DNA of 37,881 bases from a virus: IMG/VR virus record IMGVR_UViG_3300030060_002616, positions 1-37,881 of that record; one strand, 5' to 3'. Each line of letters starts with the position of its first letter. The stretch's first letter is position 1. Shown here one piece after another: positions 1 to 8,497 of this stretch. The position numbers were made by a program, and so were the translations under genes. The notes beneath the pieces were generated by a model. The model was not told the origin of the DNA. It saw nothing but the letters and a program-made list of their open reading frames with translations, and did not search any database.

Positions 1-89
1 AAGAGCTTATATATTGGGCTGCATACTATGAAGTTAAATATGAAAACGAAAAAATAGAATCTAATCGTCAAAAAGCAAATAGAAGGTAA
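1..89 (+). CDS. Tail assembly chaperone, T-like C-terminal part (partial, left copy)
   Basis: The end of the frameshift-extended tail chaperone. It reads in frame from base 3 to a TAA at 87-89 and duplicates 37706-37792. Twenty-eight residues are seen, including the WAAYYEVKYENE stretch typical of the T-like extension of lambda-type G/GT proteins. At base 55 this copy encodes Ile (ATA), whereas the right-hand copy encodes Arg (AGA). It is partial only because the window is cut here. Confidence 0.85.
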   Translation, partial: ELIYWAAYYEVKYENEKIESNRQKANRR

Positions 90-178
90 GATATAAGAAA
101 GTCTTTTTTTATTTGTGGCACAGGCTAATGTAAAACTTACTGTAAATGCAACGCAAGCCACAAGCGCATTAAAAGGCG
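1..178. repeat. Terminal direct repeat, left copy
   Basis: These 178 bases recur at 37704-37881 with one difference: T at 55 here, G at 37758 there. The repeat covers the end of the tail chaperone gene and the start of the tape measure gene, so the two ends join into one continuous gene order. This is what a circular or circularly permuted genome looks like after linear assembly. It does not look like a true packaging repeat, because it falls inside a tail operon and shows no end-processing sequence. Confidence 0.95.
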
Positions 179-2235
179 TACAGAATCAAACTAAACAAAC
201 AAACGCAGGCATTAATAAATTAAAAACAGCTATTGCAGGGATTGGCATAGGTGTTTTAGCAAAGCAAGCTATAAGTACATCTGCAAATTTTGAAAAATTA
301 AATGTCAGATTAGGATTATTAACAAAAGCTTCAGGTACTTTTGCAAGATCTCAAGAATTAGCGGCTCAAGCGCAAAGAGCCTTTGGATTAAGTGCAACAG
401 AAGCACTTGAAGGAATAACAGATATAACAGCAAGATTACAACCTTTAGGAGTGGGTGTTGAAGATATTAAAACAACATTTTTCGGTTTCAATACGGCAGC
501 TAAATTAGCGGGAGCCTCCGCGATAGAAAGTTCTAATGCTTTTAGACAATTAGCGCAGGCATTAGGTTCTGGAAGGTTACAAGGTGATGAATTTAGAAGT
601 ATCTCAGAACAAATACCAACAATTTTAAAACCAGTTGCAGATGAACTTGGAACAACTGTCGGCGAACTTAAAAAATTTAGTAGTGAAGGTAAAATTACAA
701 GTGGCGTTGTTATAAGAGCATTAAAGAAAATTGAAACAGAGGGGGGCGCATCATTAGCAGCTTTGTTAAAAAATGATCCAACGCAAGTATTTAAAAATTT
801 AAGTAATGAAACAGAAAACCTTTCAAGAGCTTTTGGAGATCGTTTAGCCCCTGCTATTTTGCCTGTTATAAGAGCAATTACAAATCTGACAAAAGCAACT
901 ACAGAGTTTGTTAATTCTGGTGCGGGTCAGGTGACTTTAACTCTTTTAGCTGCTACTGCTGCAATAAAAGGAATAAGCATTGTAGTACCAATTTTATCAG
1001 CACAAATAATAGCATTAAAAACTAATTTTATAGGCATGCAACTTGCCGCCGCTTTTGCCAAGGGTCAACTGACGGCAACGACAACAGCGACTTTATTAAC
1101 TACTGGTGGATTTGCAAAAGCAACAGCGGCAGCCGTAGCATTTAAACTTGCACTCGCAAAAACAGGTATTGGATTAGTTGTCATTGCTTTAGGTACATTA
1201 GCGGCAAAATTTATTGACAATAAAAATGCTGCTGAAGCTAGTGCAAAAGCTGCAAAAGAATTTGATAATAATATTAAAGGAATTACAGAATCAGCAAAAG
1301 AATCTACTTTAGAGTTGCTTAATCAAACCCTTGCAACCAAAGAAAATGCTTTAGCAGAAGTAGAAGCATCAAAAGCGATGGGCAACGCAAAAAGAGGTAG
1401 AGATAGAAAAATAAAAGCTTTAAAAGAAGAAATAAAACAAGCGAAAATTAATATAGGTGTTGAGAAAAGAAGACAATCGTTAAACAAAAAAGATAAATTT
1501 AATGAATTAATAACTAATAATTTAAAAGAACAATTTAAACTTCAAGAATTAATTAATGGAAAAACAGAAGAAGAAGTAAATTTAGAACAACAAATTTTGC
1601 AGATTAAAAAAGATTTTGAAGCTAAAGATGCCGCAGAAATAATCACACAATTAAAAATTACAAATGGTTTAAAAGAAAAATTAGATTTAATTAAAAAAAG
1701 CAAAGATGAAGCCAAGAAACTACAAGAAGCATTTGAATCAATCGGCCAAGAAATAGAAACTAGTATTAAAGATAATTTACGCGGAGCTATAACAGGCGCA
1801 CAATCATTCGGGCAAGCAATGACAAATGTATTGAATAGAATTAGAGATAAAATTATTGATGCTCAACTTGATAGATTATTAAGTGGTTTTGGAGATAATT
1901 TTAAGAAAAGTGGTGGAAAAGGTTTAGGCGGTTTCTTGGGTGGTATTATTGGCGGATTGTTTGCTAATGGTGGTCGCCCGCCTGTCGGTAAAGCTTCAAT
2001 TGTGGGCGAAAGAGGGCCGGAACTATTCGTTCCTAAAGTTGCAGGCACTATAATTCCAAATGATAATCTCGGCGGGGGTTCTGTTAGTAATATGGTTACA
2101 GTAAACGTAGATGCTTCTGGCTCTTCTGTTTCTGGAAACAATGCAGACGCGCAAGCTTTGGGCGCTGCTATCGGTGCCGCTGTTCAGGCTCAACTCATCA
2201 AAGAAAAAAGGCCGGGAGGTATTTTAACAAGGTAA
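115..2235 (+). CDS. Tail tape measure protein
   Basis: This protein sets tail length and fills the tail tube before DNA ejection. It has 706 residues, with a tape-measure N-terminal domain at about residues 55-210 (stretches such as LGSGRLQGDEFRSISEQIP). Ala/Gly-rich hydrophobic segments follow at about 275-365, then a Lys/Glu-rich helical region at 390-560. The C-terminus is Gly-rich (GGFLGGIIGGLFANGG) and resembles the last part of lambda-like tape measures. At the usual 1.5 angstrom per residue the tail would be roughly 100 nm. The start is a GTG with no clear Shine-Dalgarno. The gene lies just after the G/GT chaperone and is followed by M-, L-, K-, I- and J-like genes, the lambda order. 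Confidence 0.93.
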   Translation: MAQANVKLTVNATQATSALKGVQNQTKQTNAGINKLKTAIAGIGIGVLAKQAISTSANFEKLNVRLGLLTKASGTFARSQELAAQAQRAFGLSATEALEGITDITARLQPLGVGVEDIKTTFFGFNTAAKLAGASAIESSNAFRQLAQALGSGRLQGDEFRSISEQIPTILKPVADELGTTVGELKKFSSEGKITSGVVIRALKKIETEGGASLAALLKNDPTQVFKNLSNETENLSRAFGDRLAPAILPVIRAITNLTKATTEFVNSGAGQVTLTLLAATAAIKGISIVVPILSAQIIALKTNFIGMQLAAAFAKGQLTATTTATLLTTGGFAKATAAAVAFKLALAKTGIGLVVIALGTLAAKFIDNKNAAEASAKAAKEFDNNIKGITESAKESTLELLNQTLATKENALAEVEASKAMGNAKRGRDRKIKALKEEIKQAKINIGVEKRRQSLNKKDKFNELITNNLKEQFKLQELINGKTEEEVNLEQQILQIKKDFEAKDAAEIITQLKITNGLKEKLDLIKKSKDEAKKLQEAFESIGQEIETSIKDNLRGAITGAQSFGQAMTNVLNRIRDKIIDAQLDRLLSGFGDNFKKSGGKGLGGFLGGIIGGLFANGGRPPVGKASIVGERGPELFVPKVAGTIIPNDNLGGGSVSNMVTVNVDASGSSVSGNNADAQALGAAIGAAVQAQLIKEKRPGGILTR

Positions 2236-2236
2236 T

Positions 2237-2806
2237 ATGGCAACTTTCCCTTCAATCAGCCCTAGTTATGGGATGAGAAAAACAAGCGCACCGCGAATCA
2301 GAACAACTAACCTCGGCGATGGTTACGAGTTCAGGGCGCTTTTTGGTTTACCTTTAACACAAGATCCAAAAGTTTATGATCTTGTTTTTGCTAATATTTC
2401 CGAAGAACAATCTGACGTAATAGAAGGATTTTTAAGAAGTCGCGTCAACGATCAGGAGAGTTTTACATTTACACCGCCCGGCGAAGGGTTTGTTAAAACA
2501 GGCACATATTCACAGTCAGGAACAACAGTCACAATAACAATTTCAAATCATGGCCTTGCAATTGGTGATGTCGTAACAATTGATTATACTTCTGGTTCTG
2601 CTGTTGATGGTTCTTTTGTTATTGCAACAACGGCGGACGATAATACATTCACTGTAACGGCTGCCGCAAGCGCTACAAACAGCGGAAACGTTTCTGTGAC
2701 TTTATCAGGCGCAGGCAAGTTTGTTTGTCAATCATGGACAAAAACAATACCATTCAATAACAGGGCAACATTAAATTGCACCTTCAGAGAAGTATTCGAA
2801 CCCTGA
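2237..2806 (+). CDS. Minor tail protein, lambda gpM-like, with an inserted beta domain
   Basis: A 189-residue homologue of lambda minor tail protein M, part of the tail tip. The family signature lies at the two ends: PSYGMRKTSAPRIRTTNLGDGYE near the N-terminus in split form, and WTKTIPFNNRATLNCTFREV-like residues at the C-terminus. Between them, residues about 88-160 form an inserted module with HGLAIGDVVTIDYTSG and VDGSF that recurs in the J-like protein. The gene starts two bases after the tape measure stop and ends in TGATG, overlapping the next start by one base, so translation is probably coupled. Confidence 0.85.
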   Translation: MATFPSISPSYGMRKTSAPRIRTTNLGDGYEFRALFGLPLTQDPKVYDLVFANISEEQSDVIEGFLRSRVNDQESFTFTPPGEGFVKTGTYSQSGTTVTITISNHGLAIGDVVTIDYTSGSAVDGSFVIATTADDNTFTVTAAASATNSGNVSVTLSGAGKFVCQSWTKTIPFNNRATLNCTFREVFEP

Positions 2807-3384
2807 TGGCTTTACCTACAGAAGAACTTCAAAAATTATCTAATAAGTCAATTATTGAACTTTATACATTGACTTTAGTTTCTGCTTTGCATGGTTCAAC
2901 AGATGTCACAAGATTTCATTCTGGGGTCGGGATGAACAGCAACGCTTCAATTATTTGGCAGGGTAACACTTATACAAAATTCCCAATATCAGCGGAAGGG
3001 TTTGAATATTCTGGACGTGGCTCTTTACCACGACCCACCATAACAGTTTCTAATATTTTAGGAACCATTACGGCATTGATGGCAACAGTAAACGCCACAA
3101 CGCCATTCAACGACTTACAGGGGGCAAAATTTGTACGCATCAGAACCTTAAGTCAATTTTTAGACGCAGCTAATTTTCCTTCAAATCAAAACCCTTTTGG
3201 TACACCTGATACAACAGCAGAACTTCCACAAGAAATTTATTTTATTGATCGTAAAATTGTTGAAAATAGAGACATTGTACAATTTGAACTTGTTTCCGCT
3301 TTAGACTTAATGAATATAAGAGCGCCGAAGCGTCAAGTTACGCGCAAAAATTTTCCCGGCGTAGGTACTTTTGTTAATCAATGA
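2806..3384 (+). CDS. Minor tail protein, lambda gpL-like
   Basis: A 192-residue tail-tip protein placed exactly where lambda L sits. The ATG at 2806 is chosen because it overlaps the upstream TGA in TGATG. Reading upstream from 2776 would only add shadow sequence from the M gene. The segment SNKSIIELYTLTL near the N-terminus, followed by WQGNTYTKFPISAEGFEYSG, matches the gpL family pattern in which a target field is named and oriented. No clear iron-sulfur cysteine set is visible, unlike lambda gpL. It ends in ATGA, overlapping the K-like gene. Confidence 0.82.
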   Translation: MALPTEELQKLSNKSIIELYTLTLVSALHGSTDVTRFHSGVGMNSNASIIWQGNTYTKFPISAEGFEYSGRGSLPRPTITVSNILGTITALMATVNATTPFNDLQGAKFVRIRTLSQFLDAANFPSNQNPFGTPDTTAELPQEIYFIDRKIVENRDIVQFELVSALDLMNIRAPKRQVTRKNFPGVGTFVNQ

Positions 3385-4088
3385 CTTGGAAAGATGAAGC
3401 TATTAAACACATTGAACAATGTATGCCGAAAGAATCTTGCGGCCTTTTGGCGATAATAAAAGGAAAAGAAACTTATTGGCCTTGTAAAAATATTTCAGAA
3501 AGTGGATTTGAATATTTTGTTATTGACCCTGATGATTGGGCAGAATGTGAAGACACAGGCGAAATTATTGGCATCGTTCATAGTCACCCTGTTGGTTCTT
3601 GTTATCCTTCAGATAATGACAAAGCAAGCTGTGAACATCTTGGCTTGCCTTGGTATATATACAGCGTAGAAAATAAAGAATGGCATAATTTTGAACCGAG
3701 TGGATATAAAGCACCCTCTTTGATTGGTCGTAGTTTTATTTGGGGCGTTTATGATTGTTGGTCAATTATTCACGATTGGTACAAAGAAACAAAAAATATT
3801 GATTTGAAAACTTGGGAAAGACCAAAAAAAATAAAAGATTTTTTAAATGATCCATTATTTGAACGTGGTTTACCGATAACAGGCTTTGTAAAACAAGATA
3901 ATTTTGACGATATACAAATAGGTGATGTTTTATTATTTGAAACTGTCACAAAAAATTTAGATCATGTTGCTGTTTATATAGGTGATAATATGATTTTGAA
4001 TCATAATATTAGAAGATTGAGTTGCCGCGAATTATTTGATTTAAAATATCAAAAAGCGCTTAGAGGGGTTTACAGATATGCAGCTTAA
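3381..4088 (+). CDS. Tail assembly peptidase, JAB/MPN plus NlpC/P60 (lambda gpK-like)
   Basis: A two-domain hydrolase of the tail tip. Residues 1-105 are a JAB/JAMM metalloprotease-like domain: H67, H69, S77 and D80 fit the H-x-H-x7-S-x2-D zinc motif in HSHPVGSCYPSDND, and a glutamate lies in KESCGLL. Residues 112-235 are an NlpC/P60 domain with C126 in YDCWS, H195 in LDHVAVYIGD and H208 in ILNHN as the likely catalytic set. In this family the NlpC half may cut peptidoglycan during DNA entry, and the JAB half may process the neighbouring ubiquitin-like gpI; both roles are inferred. The ATG overlaps the L stop by four bases. Confidence 0.92.
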   Translation: MTWKDEAIKHIEQCMPKESCGLLAIIKGKETYWPCKNISESGFEYFVIDPDDWAECEDTGEIIGIVHSHPVGSCYPSDNDKASCEHLGLPWYIYSVENKEWHNFEPSGYKAPSLIGRSFIWGVYDCWSIIHDWYKETKNIDLKTWERPKKIKDFLNDPLFERGLPITGFVKQDNFDDIQIGDVLLFETVTKNLDHVAVYIGDNMILNHNIRRLSCRELFDLKYQKALRGVYRYAA

Positions 4089-4728
4089 AAAAATAAGAAT
4101 TTATGGAAGATTAAGAAAATTTTTAGGACAACCATATTTTGAAGCGGCTGTTTCTAGCCCTGCTGAAGCTGTTCGTTTTTTATTGGCAAACTTTCCTGAA
4201 GTTGAAAGACATATGGCCGATCAATTTTACAAAATAAAAATGAATAATTTAGAGGTTGATCTTGATTTTATTGGCATGAAAGGACAGGGAGATATTCAAA
4301 TTATTCCGATGGCTTCTGGTTCCTTGCCTGCTGTCGGGGCTGTCGTTGGTTCTGTATTTAGTGCAGGGGCAGCGGTGGCAAGTGCAGCCGTTGGAGCCGC
4401 AACAGCTATCGGTGGCGCGGCAATAGCAGCGGCGGGGGCTATAAGTGCAATCCCTGTTGTCGGTTCTATTGCAACAGCTTTTGCGACTGATCTTGTTATT
4501 GGTGGTATTACTTCATTGATTGCGCCAACTCCTTCAGTTCCTACAGGAAATGTTTCTGATAGTTTTTCGCAGAATGACCCTGAAGCCGCCGCATCGTTTG
4601 GATTTTCTGGGATTTCTAATGTAAGTGTTGCCGGCGTTGCAGTTCCTATTATTTATGGAGAAGTTTTTACAGGTTCCGTTGTAATAAGTTCTGGAATTGA
4701 TACTGTTCAAGTAGAGGGAGCAAATTAA
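4078..4728 (+). CDS. Tail assembly protein, lambda gpI-like, ubiquitin-like N-terminus
   Basis: A 216-residue protein between K and J, as in lambda. Residues 1-75 (KKIRIYGRLRKFLGQPYFEA onward) fit the beta-grasp, ubiquitin-like fold assigned to gpI proteins. Residues about 80-150 are Gly/Ala-rich and strongly hydrophobic. The C-terminus carries the conserved AVPIIYGEVFTGSVVISSG. It overlaps the K gene by 11 bases and is followed directly by J in a TAATG junction. It is needed for assembly of the tail tip and is probably not itself a major virion component. Confidence 0.88.
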   Translation: MQLKKIRIYGRLRKFLGQPYFEAAVSSPAEAVRFLLANFPEVERHMADQFYKIKMNNLEVDLDFIGMKGQGDIQIIPMASGSLPAVGAVVGSVFSAGAAVASAAVGAATAIGGAAIAAAGAISAIPVVGSIATAFATDLVIGGITSLIAPTPSVPTGNVSDSFSQNDPEAAASFGFSGISNVSVAGVAVPIIYGEVFTGSVVISSGIDTVQVEGAN

Positions 4729-7700
4729 TGATATTTCCTATAGGACAATTTGCTGACGCATTAGGTTTAATTAATGATCCAAATTTGCCTGAAGATGTTC
4801 TTGCGTCTAAACAGTTTCAAACACTTGTTGAACTTTTAGGCGAAGGCGAAATTGAAGGTTTCCCTTCTGCTACAGGTTCACAGGGTTCGGCAGAATATAA
4901 CCAAAGTAGCCTTAAAGACGTCTTTCTTAATGGAACTCAAGTTCTGCAACAATCAGCAGGCACTAGCCCAAGCGATACAGATTTTAATTTTAAAAATATA
5001 ACTTTTGAACCTAGATTCGGCACTTCAGATCAAACAGCAATTCAAGGTATTTCTGAAATAGAAACAGAAAATGCAGTCGGTGTTGTAGTTACTCAAAGCA
5101 CACCTGTTTCAAGATCAATTACAAATACTTCAATAAATGCTGTCAGGGTAACAATAGGTTTTCCACAATTACAAAAATTTGAAGATAACGGCGATATCAA
5201 TGGTTCAGAAGTAGCTCTTACAATTCAAACAATAGAAAACGATGGAACAACTACAACTGTTATATCTGACACTGTAAAAGGTAGAACTGCAAGTACATAT
5301 TTTCGTGATTACAAAATAAATTTAAAATCTTCTACTTCTTTTCCTGTCACTATAAGAGTAAATCGAACAACGGCAGACAGTACAGAATCGACTCATGTTA
5401 ACGCCTTTCAATGGTCATCTTTTACAGAAATAATTAATGAACAGAGAGCATACGCAAACTCGGCTCATGTTGCTTTACGCTTTGACGCTGAAACCTTCCC
5501 AACACAGCCCCGCCGGATGTACCGGCTACGCGGAACAAAAATAAAAATTCCTCATAATGCAACTGTAAGATCTGACGGCTCACTTGAATATTCTGGAACA
5601 TTTAATGGATCTTTTAAAGCTGACAAGGCTTGGACAAATGACCCCGCGTGGATTTTATATGATTTATTGACTACTTCAAAAGGATTTGGAGATCATATCG
5701 CAGAAAGTCAACTTGACGTTTTTAGTTTTTTTGCAGCTAGTCAATACGCATCAGCGCAAGTTGATGATGGATCAGGAACAGGAGCTACTGAACCAAGATT
5801 TGCTTGTAATGTCGTAATAAATACTAGAAAAGAAGCATACAACTTAATAAATGAACTTTGTTCTGTAATGCGTGTTATGCCTTTTTATTCAGCGGGTTCT
5901 ATTTCAATCTCGTGCGATAAACCAACAGACGCTTCTTATTTATTCAATTTATCAAACGTAACGCCTGAAGGTTTTACTTACAGCAACACAAGCAAATCAA
6001 CAAAACATACTGTTGTTAATGTTGCTTATTTTGACAATGAAACTCAAACGATTGATTATGAAACTGTTGAAGATACAGCTTTACAAGCTAAATATGGACA
6101 AGTTGTCAAAAATTTAAGAGGATTTGCAACGACATCAAGGGGGCAGGCTTCAAGGCTTGGCAAGTGGTTTTTATATACACAATCCAATGAAGCGCAAACT
6201 GTAACTTTTACAACAACACTTGAAGCGGGAACACTGGTCAGACCCGGCGCCGTTATCAATATACAAGACCCAATGCGGGCAGGGGTTCGCAGGGGTGGAA
6301 GAATTAAAACAGGAGTTTCTACAACACAGATTATAGTTGACGATGAAAATAATACAGATTTAGCAACAACTGATTCTGCAACTTTATCTGTAATTTTATC
6401 TAACGGCTCTTTGGAAACAAAGACAATAAGTGACGTCACAAATTCAACCATAACTGTGGATTCAGCTTTTTCATCTGTTCCGCAGGCAAACAGCGTTTGG
6501 GTTATAGAAAATACATCACTACAACTACAAATTTTTAGAGTTATATCTGTTACAGAAGTAAGTCAATTAAATTATCAAATTGTCGGGGTTTCTCATAATC
6601 CAGATAAATATGCTTTTGTAGAAGATGGTGCAACGTTACCAACAAGAACAATAACAACCTTAATTACTATTAAGGATTCACCCAGTAACTTGCAGGGAAC
6701 AGAACAAATTGTTGTTTTAAATAATAGGGCTGTAAGTAAATTATTTATTCAATGGCAACCTGTCAGCGGTGTCACTGAGTATATGGTTCAATATAGATTC
6801 AAAAATGAAAACTTTATTTCTGAACGTGTAACAAGATCCGATTTCACAATATTTGAAACTTTAGAAGGAAGTTATGAAGTAAGAGTCTTTAGTTACAACG
6901 CATTAGGAAAGCCAAGTATTACACCCGCAACAACAACATTCACAACTGTTGGAAAAACGGCTTTACCTGATGATGTGCAGAATGTACAAATAGAACCTTT
7001 GTCAGACCAGTTTGTAAGATTACGTTTTGATAAATCAACTTCGGTTGATGTGGTGCATGGTGGAAACGTGGTCATTCGTAGTTCAAACCTTACAACAGGT
7101 GCAACTTTCACAAATGCAATTGATGTTATCCCTGAACTTTCTGGAAATATTAGCGAATCAATTGTGCCTAATATTGTAAATGGAACTTATCTTCTTGCAT
7201 TTAGGGATGATGGAGGACGACTAAGTGCAAATGCAGCATCAATAAAAAATATAAATACTATACCTGATGTTTTTCCAAAACTAACAATTTTAGAAGATAG
7301 GGAAGATTTAGACAGCCCACCTTTTCAAGGTGTCAGGGATGATTGTTTTTTCTCTGATGAAGTTAATGGTTTAGTTTTAGGATCAACAACACTACTTGAT
7401 GATGTAACAGATTTTGATGCAATTGCTGATTTTGATTTTCTTGGTAATGTTGATTTTTTAACAGGTGGTCAATACTTCTTTAAATCAACTCTTGATCTTG
7501 GAGGAAAACAACCTTTAAAACTAAGAAGACACTTTGTAACTCAAGGTTTTCTACCTAATGATTTAATTGATAAAAGAACTGCAAATGTTGATACGTGGAC
7601 AGATTTTGACGGGGCGACCGCCTTTAATGTGAACGCCACCTTATCAGTCGCCACAAGTGACTCTGATCCTGATTTATCAGTATCGGCTGATGGATACACA

Positions 7701-8351
7701 ATAAATAATGGTTCTGGAGGTGCAGGCACAATAATCACAATCACAAAAACATCACATGGTTACAGTGTCGGAAGTCTTGTAACTCTTGATTTTACCTCTG
7801 GAACTGGTGTTGATGGTGACTATATTATTCAATCTGTACCAAATGCAAACACTTATACTTTAACCTCTGCAACTTCTTTAAATACAAGCGGAAACTGTAC
7901 TTATTCAGCAGAATTTGAACCTTATCAAAAGTTTGTAAATGGTACTTATATTGGAAGAGGTTTTAAATTTAAATGCGATTTATTATCGATTGACCCAGCC
8001 CAATCAATAGAAATAGACCAACTTGGATATTTTGCAGAGCTAGACAGTAGAACTGAAACAAGTCTTGGTAATGCAGCCGCATCAAGTGGTGGATTTATAG
8101 CAAGCGGTACTTCTACAAAATCTGTAACTTTTACAGATAGCTTTTTTACGGGTCAGTCAGGAACAAGTGTCGCTGCCAATTCTGTTTTGCCATCAATAGG
8201 AATAACAATAGAAAATCAATCTCAGGGTGATTTCTTTACTTTGTCAAATATTACAGGCAGTGGCTTTGATATAGATATAAAAGATTTAAACGGAAGTAAT
8301 GTTAACAGAAACTTTAAATATGCTGCTACAGGCTTTGGGCGTGGTAGTTAA
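4728..8351 (+). CDS. Tail tip / host specificity protein, lambda gpJ-like
   Basis: The 1207-residue baseplate hub and receptor-facing protein. The N-terminal half has the phage tail protein J pattern (ALRFDAETFPTQPRRMYRLRG-type segment near residue 250, AWILYDLLTT near 310, then KEAYNLINELCSVMRVMPFY). Fibronectin type III-like sequence lies at about 645-760 (SKLFIQWQPVSGVTEYMVQY). Residues about 995-1065 repeat the HGYSVGSLVTLDFTSG / VDGDYI module also inserted in the M-like protein. The last ~120 residues vary and may face the host. The gene closes the M-L-K-I-J set. Confidence 0.93.
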   Translation: MIFPIGQFADALGLINDPNLPEDVLASKQFQTLVELLGEGEIEGFPSATGSQGSAEYNQSSLKDVFLNGTQVLQQSAGTSPSDTDFNFKNITFEPRFGTSDQTAIQGISEIETENAVGVVVTQSTPVSRSITNTSINAVRVTIGFPQLQKFEDNGDINGSEVALTIQTIENDGTTTTVISDTVKGRTASTYFRDYKINLKSSTSFPVTIRVNRTTADSTESTHVNAFQWSSFTEIINEQRAYANSAHVALRFDAETFPTQPRRMYRLRGTKIKIPHNATVRSDGSLEYSGTFNGSFKADKAWTNDPAWILYDLLTTSKGFGDHIAESQLDVFSFFAASQYASAQVDDGSGTGATEPRFACNVVINTRKEAYNLINELCSVMRVMPFYSAGSISISCDKPTDASYLFNLSNVTPEGFTYSNTSKSTKHTVVNVAYFDNETQTIDYETVEDTALQAKYGQVVKNLRGFATTSRGQASRLGKWFLYTQSNEAQTVTFTTTLEAGTLVRPGAVINIQDPMRAGVRRGGRIKTGVSTTQIIVDDENNTDLATTDSATLSVILSNGSLETKTISDVTNSTITVDSAFSSVPQANSVWVIENTSLQLQIFRVISVTEVSQLNYQIVGVSHNPDKYAFVEDGATLPTRTITTLITIKDSPSNLQGTEQIVVLNNRAVSKLFIQWQPVSGVTEYMVQYRFKNENFISERVTRSDFTIFETLEGSYEVRVFSYNALGKPSITPATTTFTTVGKTALPDDVQNVQIEPLSDQFVRLRFDKSTSVDVVHGGNVVIRSSNLTTGATFTNAIDVIPELSGNISESIVPNIVNGTYLLAFRDDGGRLSANAASIKNINTIPDVFPKLTILEDREDLDSPPFQGVRDDCFFSDEVNGLVLGSTTLLDDVTDFDAIADFDFLGNVDFLTGGQYFFKSTLDLGGKQPLKLRRHFVTQGFLPNDLIDKRTANVDTWTDFDGATAFNVNATLSVATSDSDPDLSVSADGYTINNGSGGAGTIITITKTSHGYSVGSLVTLDFTSGTGVDGDYIIQSVPNANTYTLTSATSLNTSGNCTYSAEFEPYQKFVNGTYIGRGFKFKCDLLSIDPAQSIEIDQLGYFAELDSRTETSLGNAAASSGGFIASGTSTKSVTFTDSFFTGQSGTSVAANSVLPSIGITIENQSQGDFFTLSNITGSGFDIDIKDLNGSNVNRNFKYAATGFGRGS

Positions 8352-8497
8352 AAAATGCTGTTTGACTTGGATTTTTTAAAGAATACAAGTAAAATGAGTT
8401 TAAATATTAATTTATTTTTATTTGTCATTACTTAATCCTTGTAATTTACTCTTAAAAATATAATTAAATAACTCTTAAATCCATTGGTATAACTAAG
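8352..8497. other. AT-rich spacer between J and the fibre gene
   Basis: This is the largest spacer in the tail half. It holds AT-rich sequence and one 26-codon open frame from 8354 with no ribosome site. I see no strong terminator hairpin. The fibre gene start is preceded by TATAAC, which could be a weak -10 element, and has no Shine-Dalgarno site. Confidence 0.35.

Noticed and set aside
1863-2141. Minus-strand Pro-rich frame inside the tape measure gene
   Set aside because: Its Pro-rich residues are the complement of the Gly-rich codons of the tape measure C-terminus.
8354-8434. 26-codon frame after J
   Set aside because: It has no ribosome site or overlap with neighbours and an ordinary AT-rich composition; too little to call a gene.
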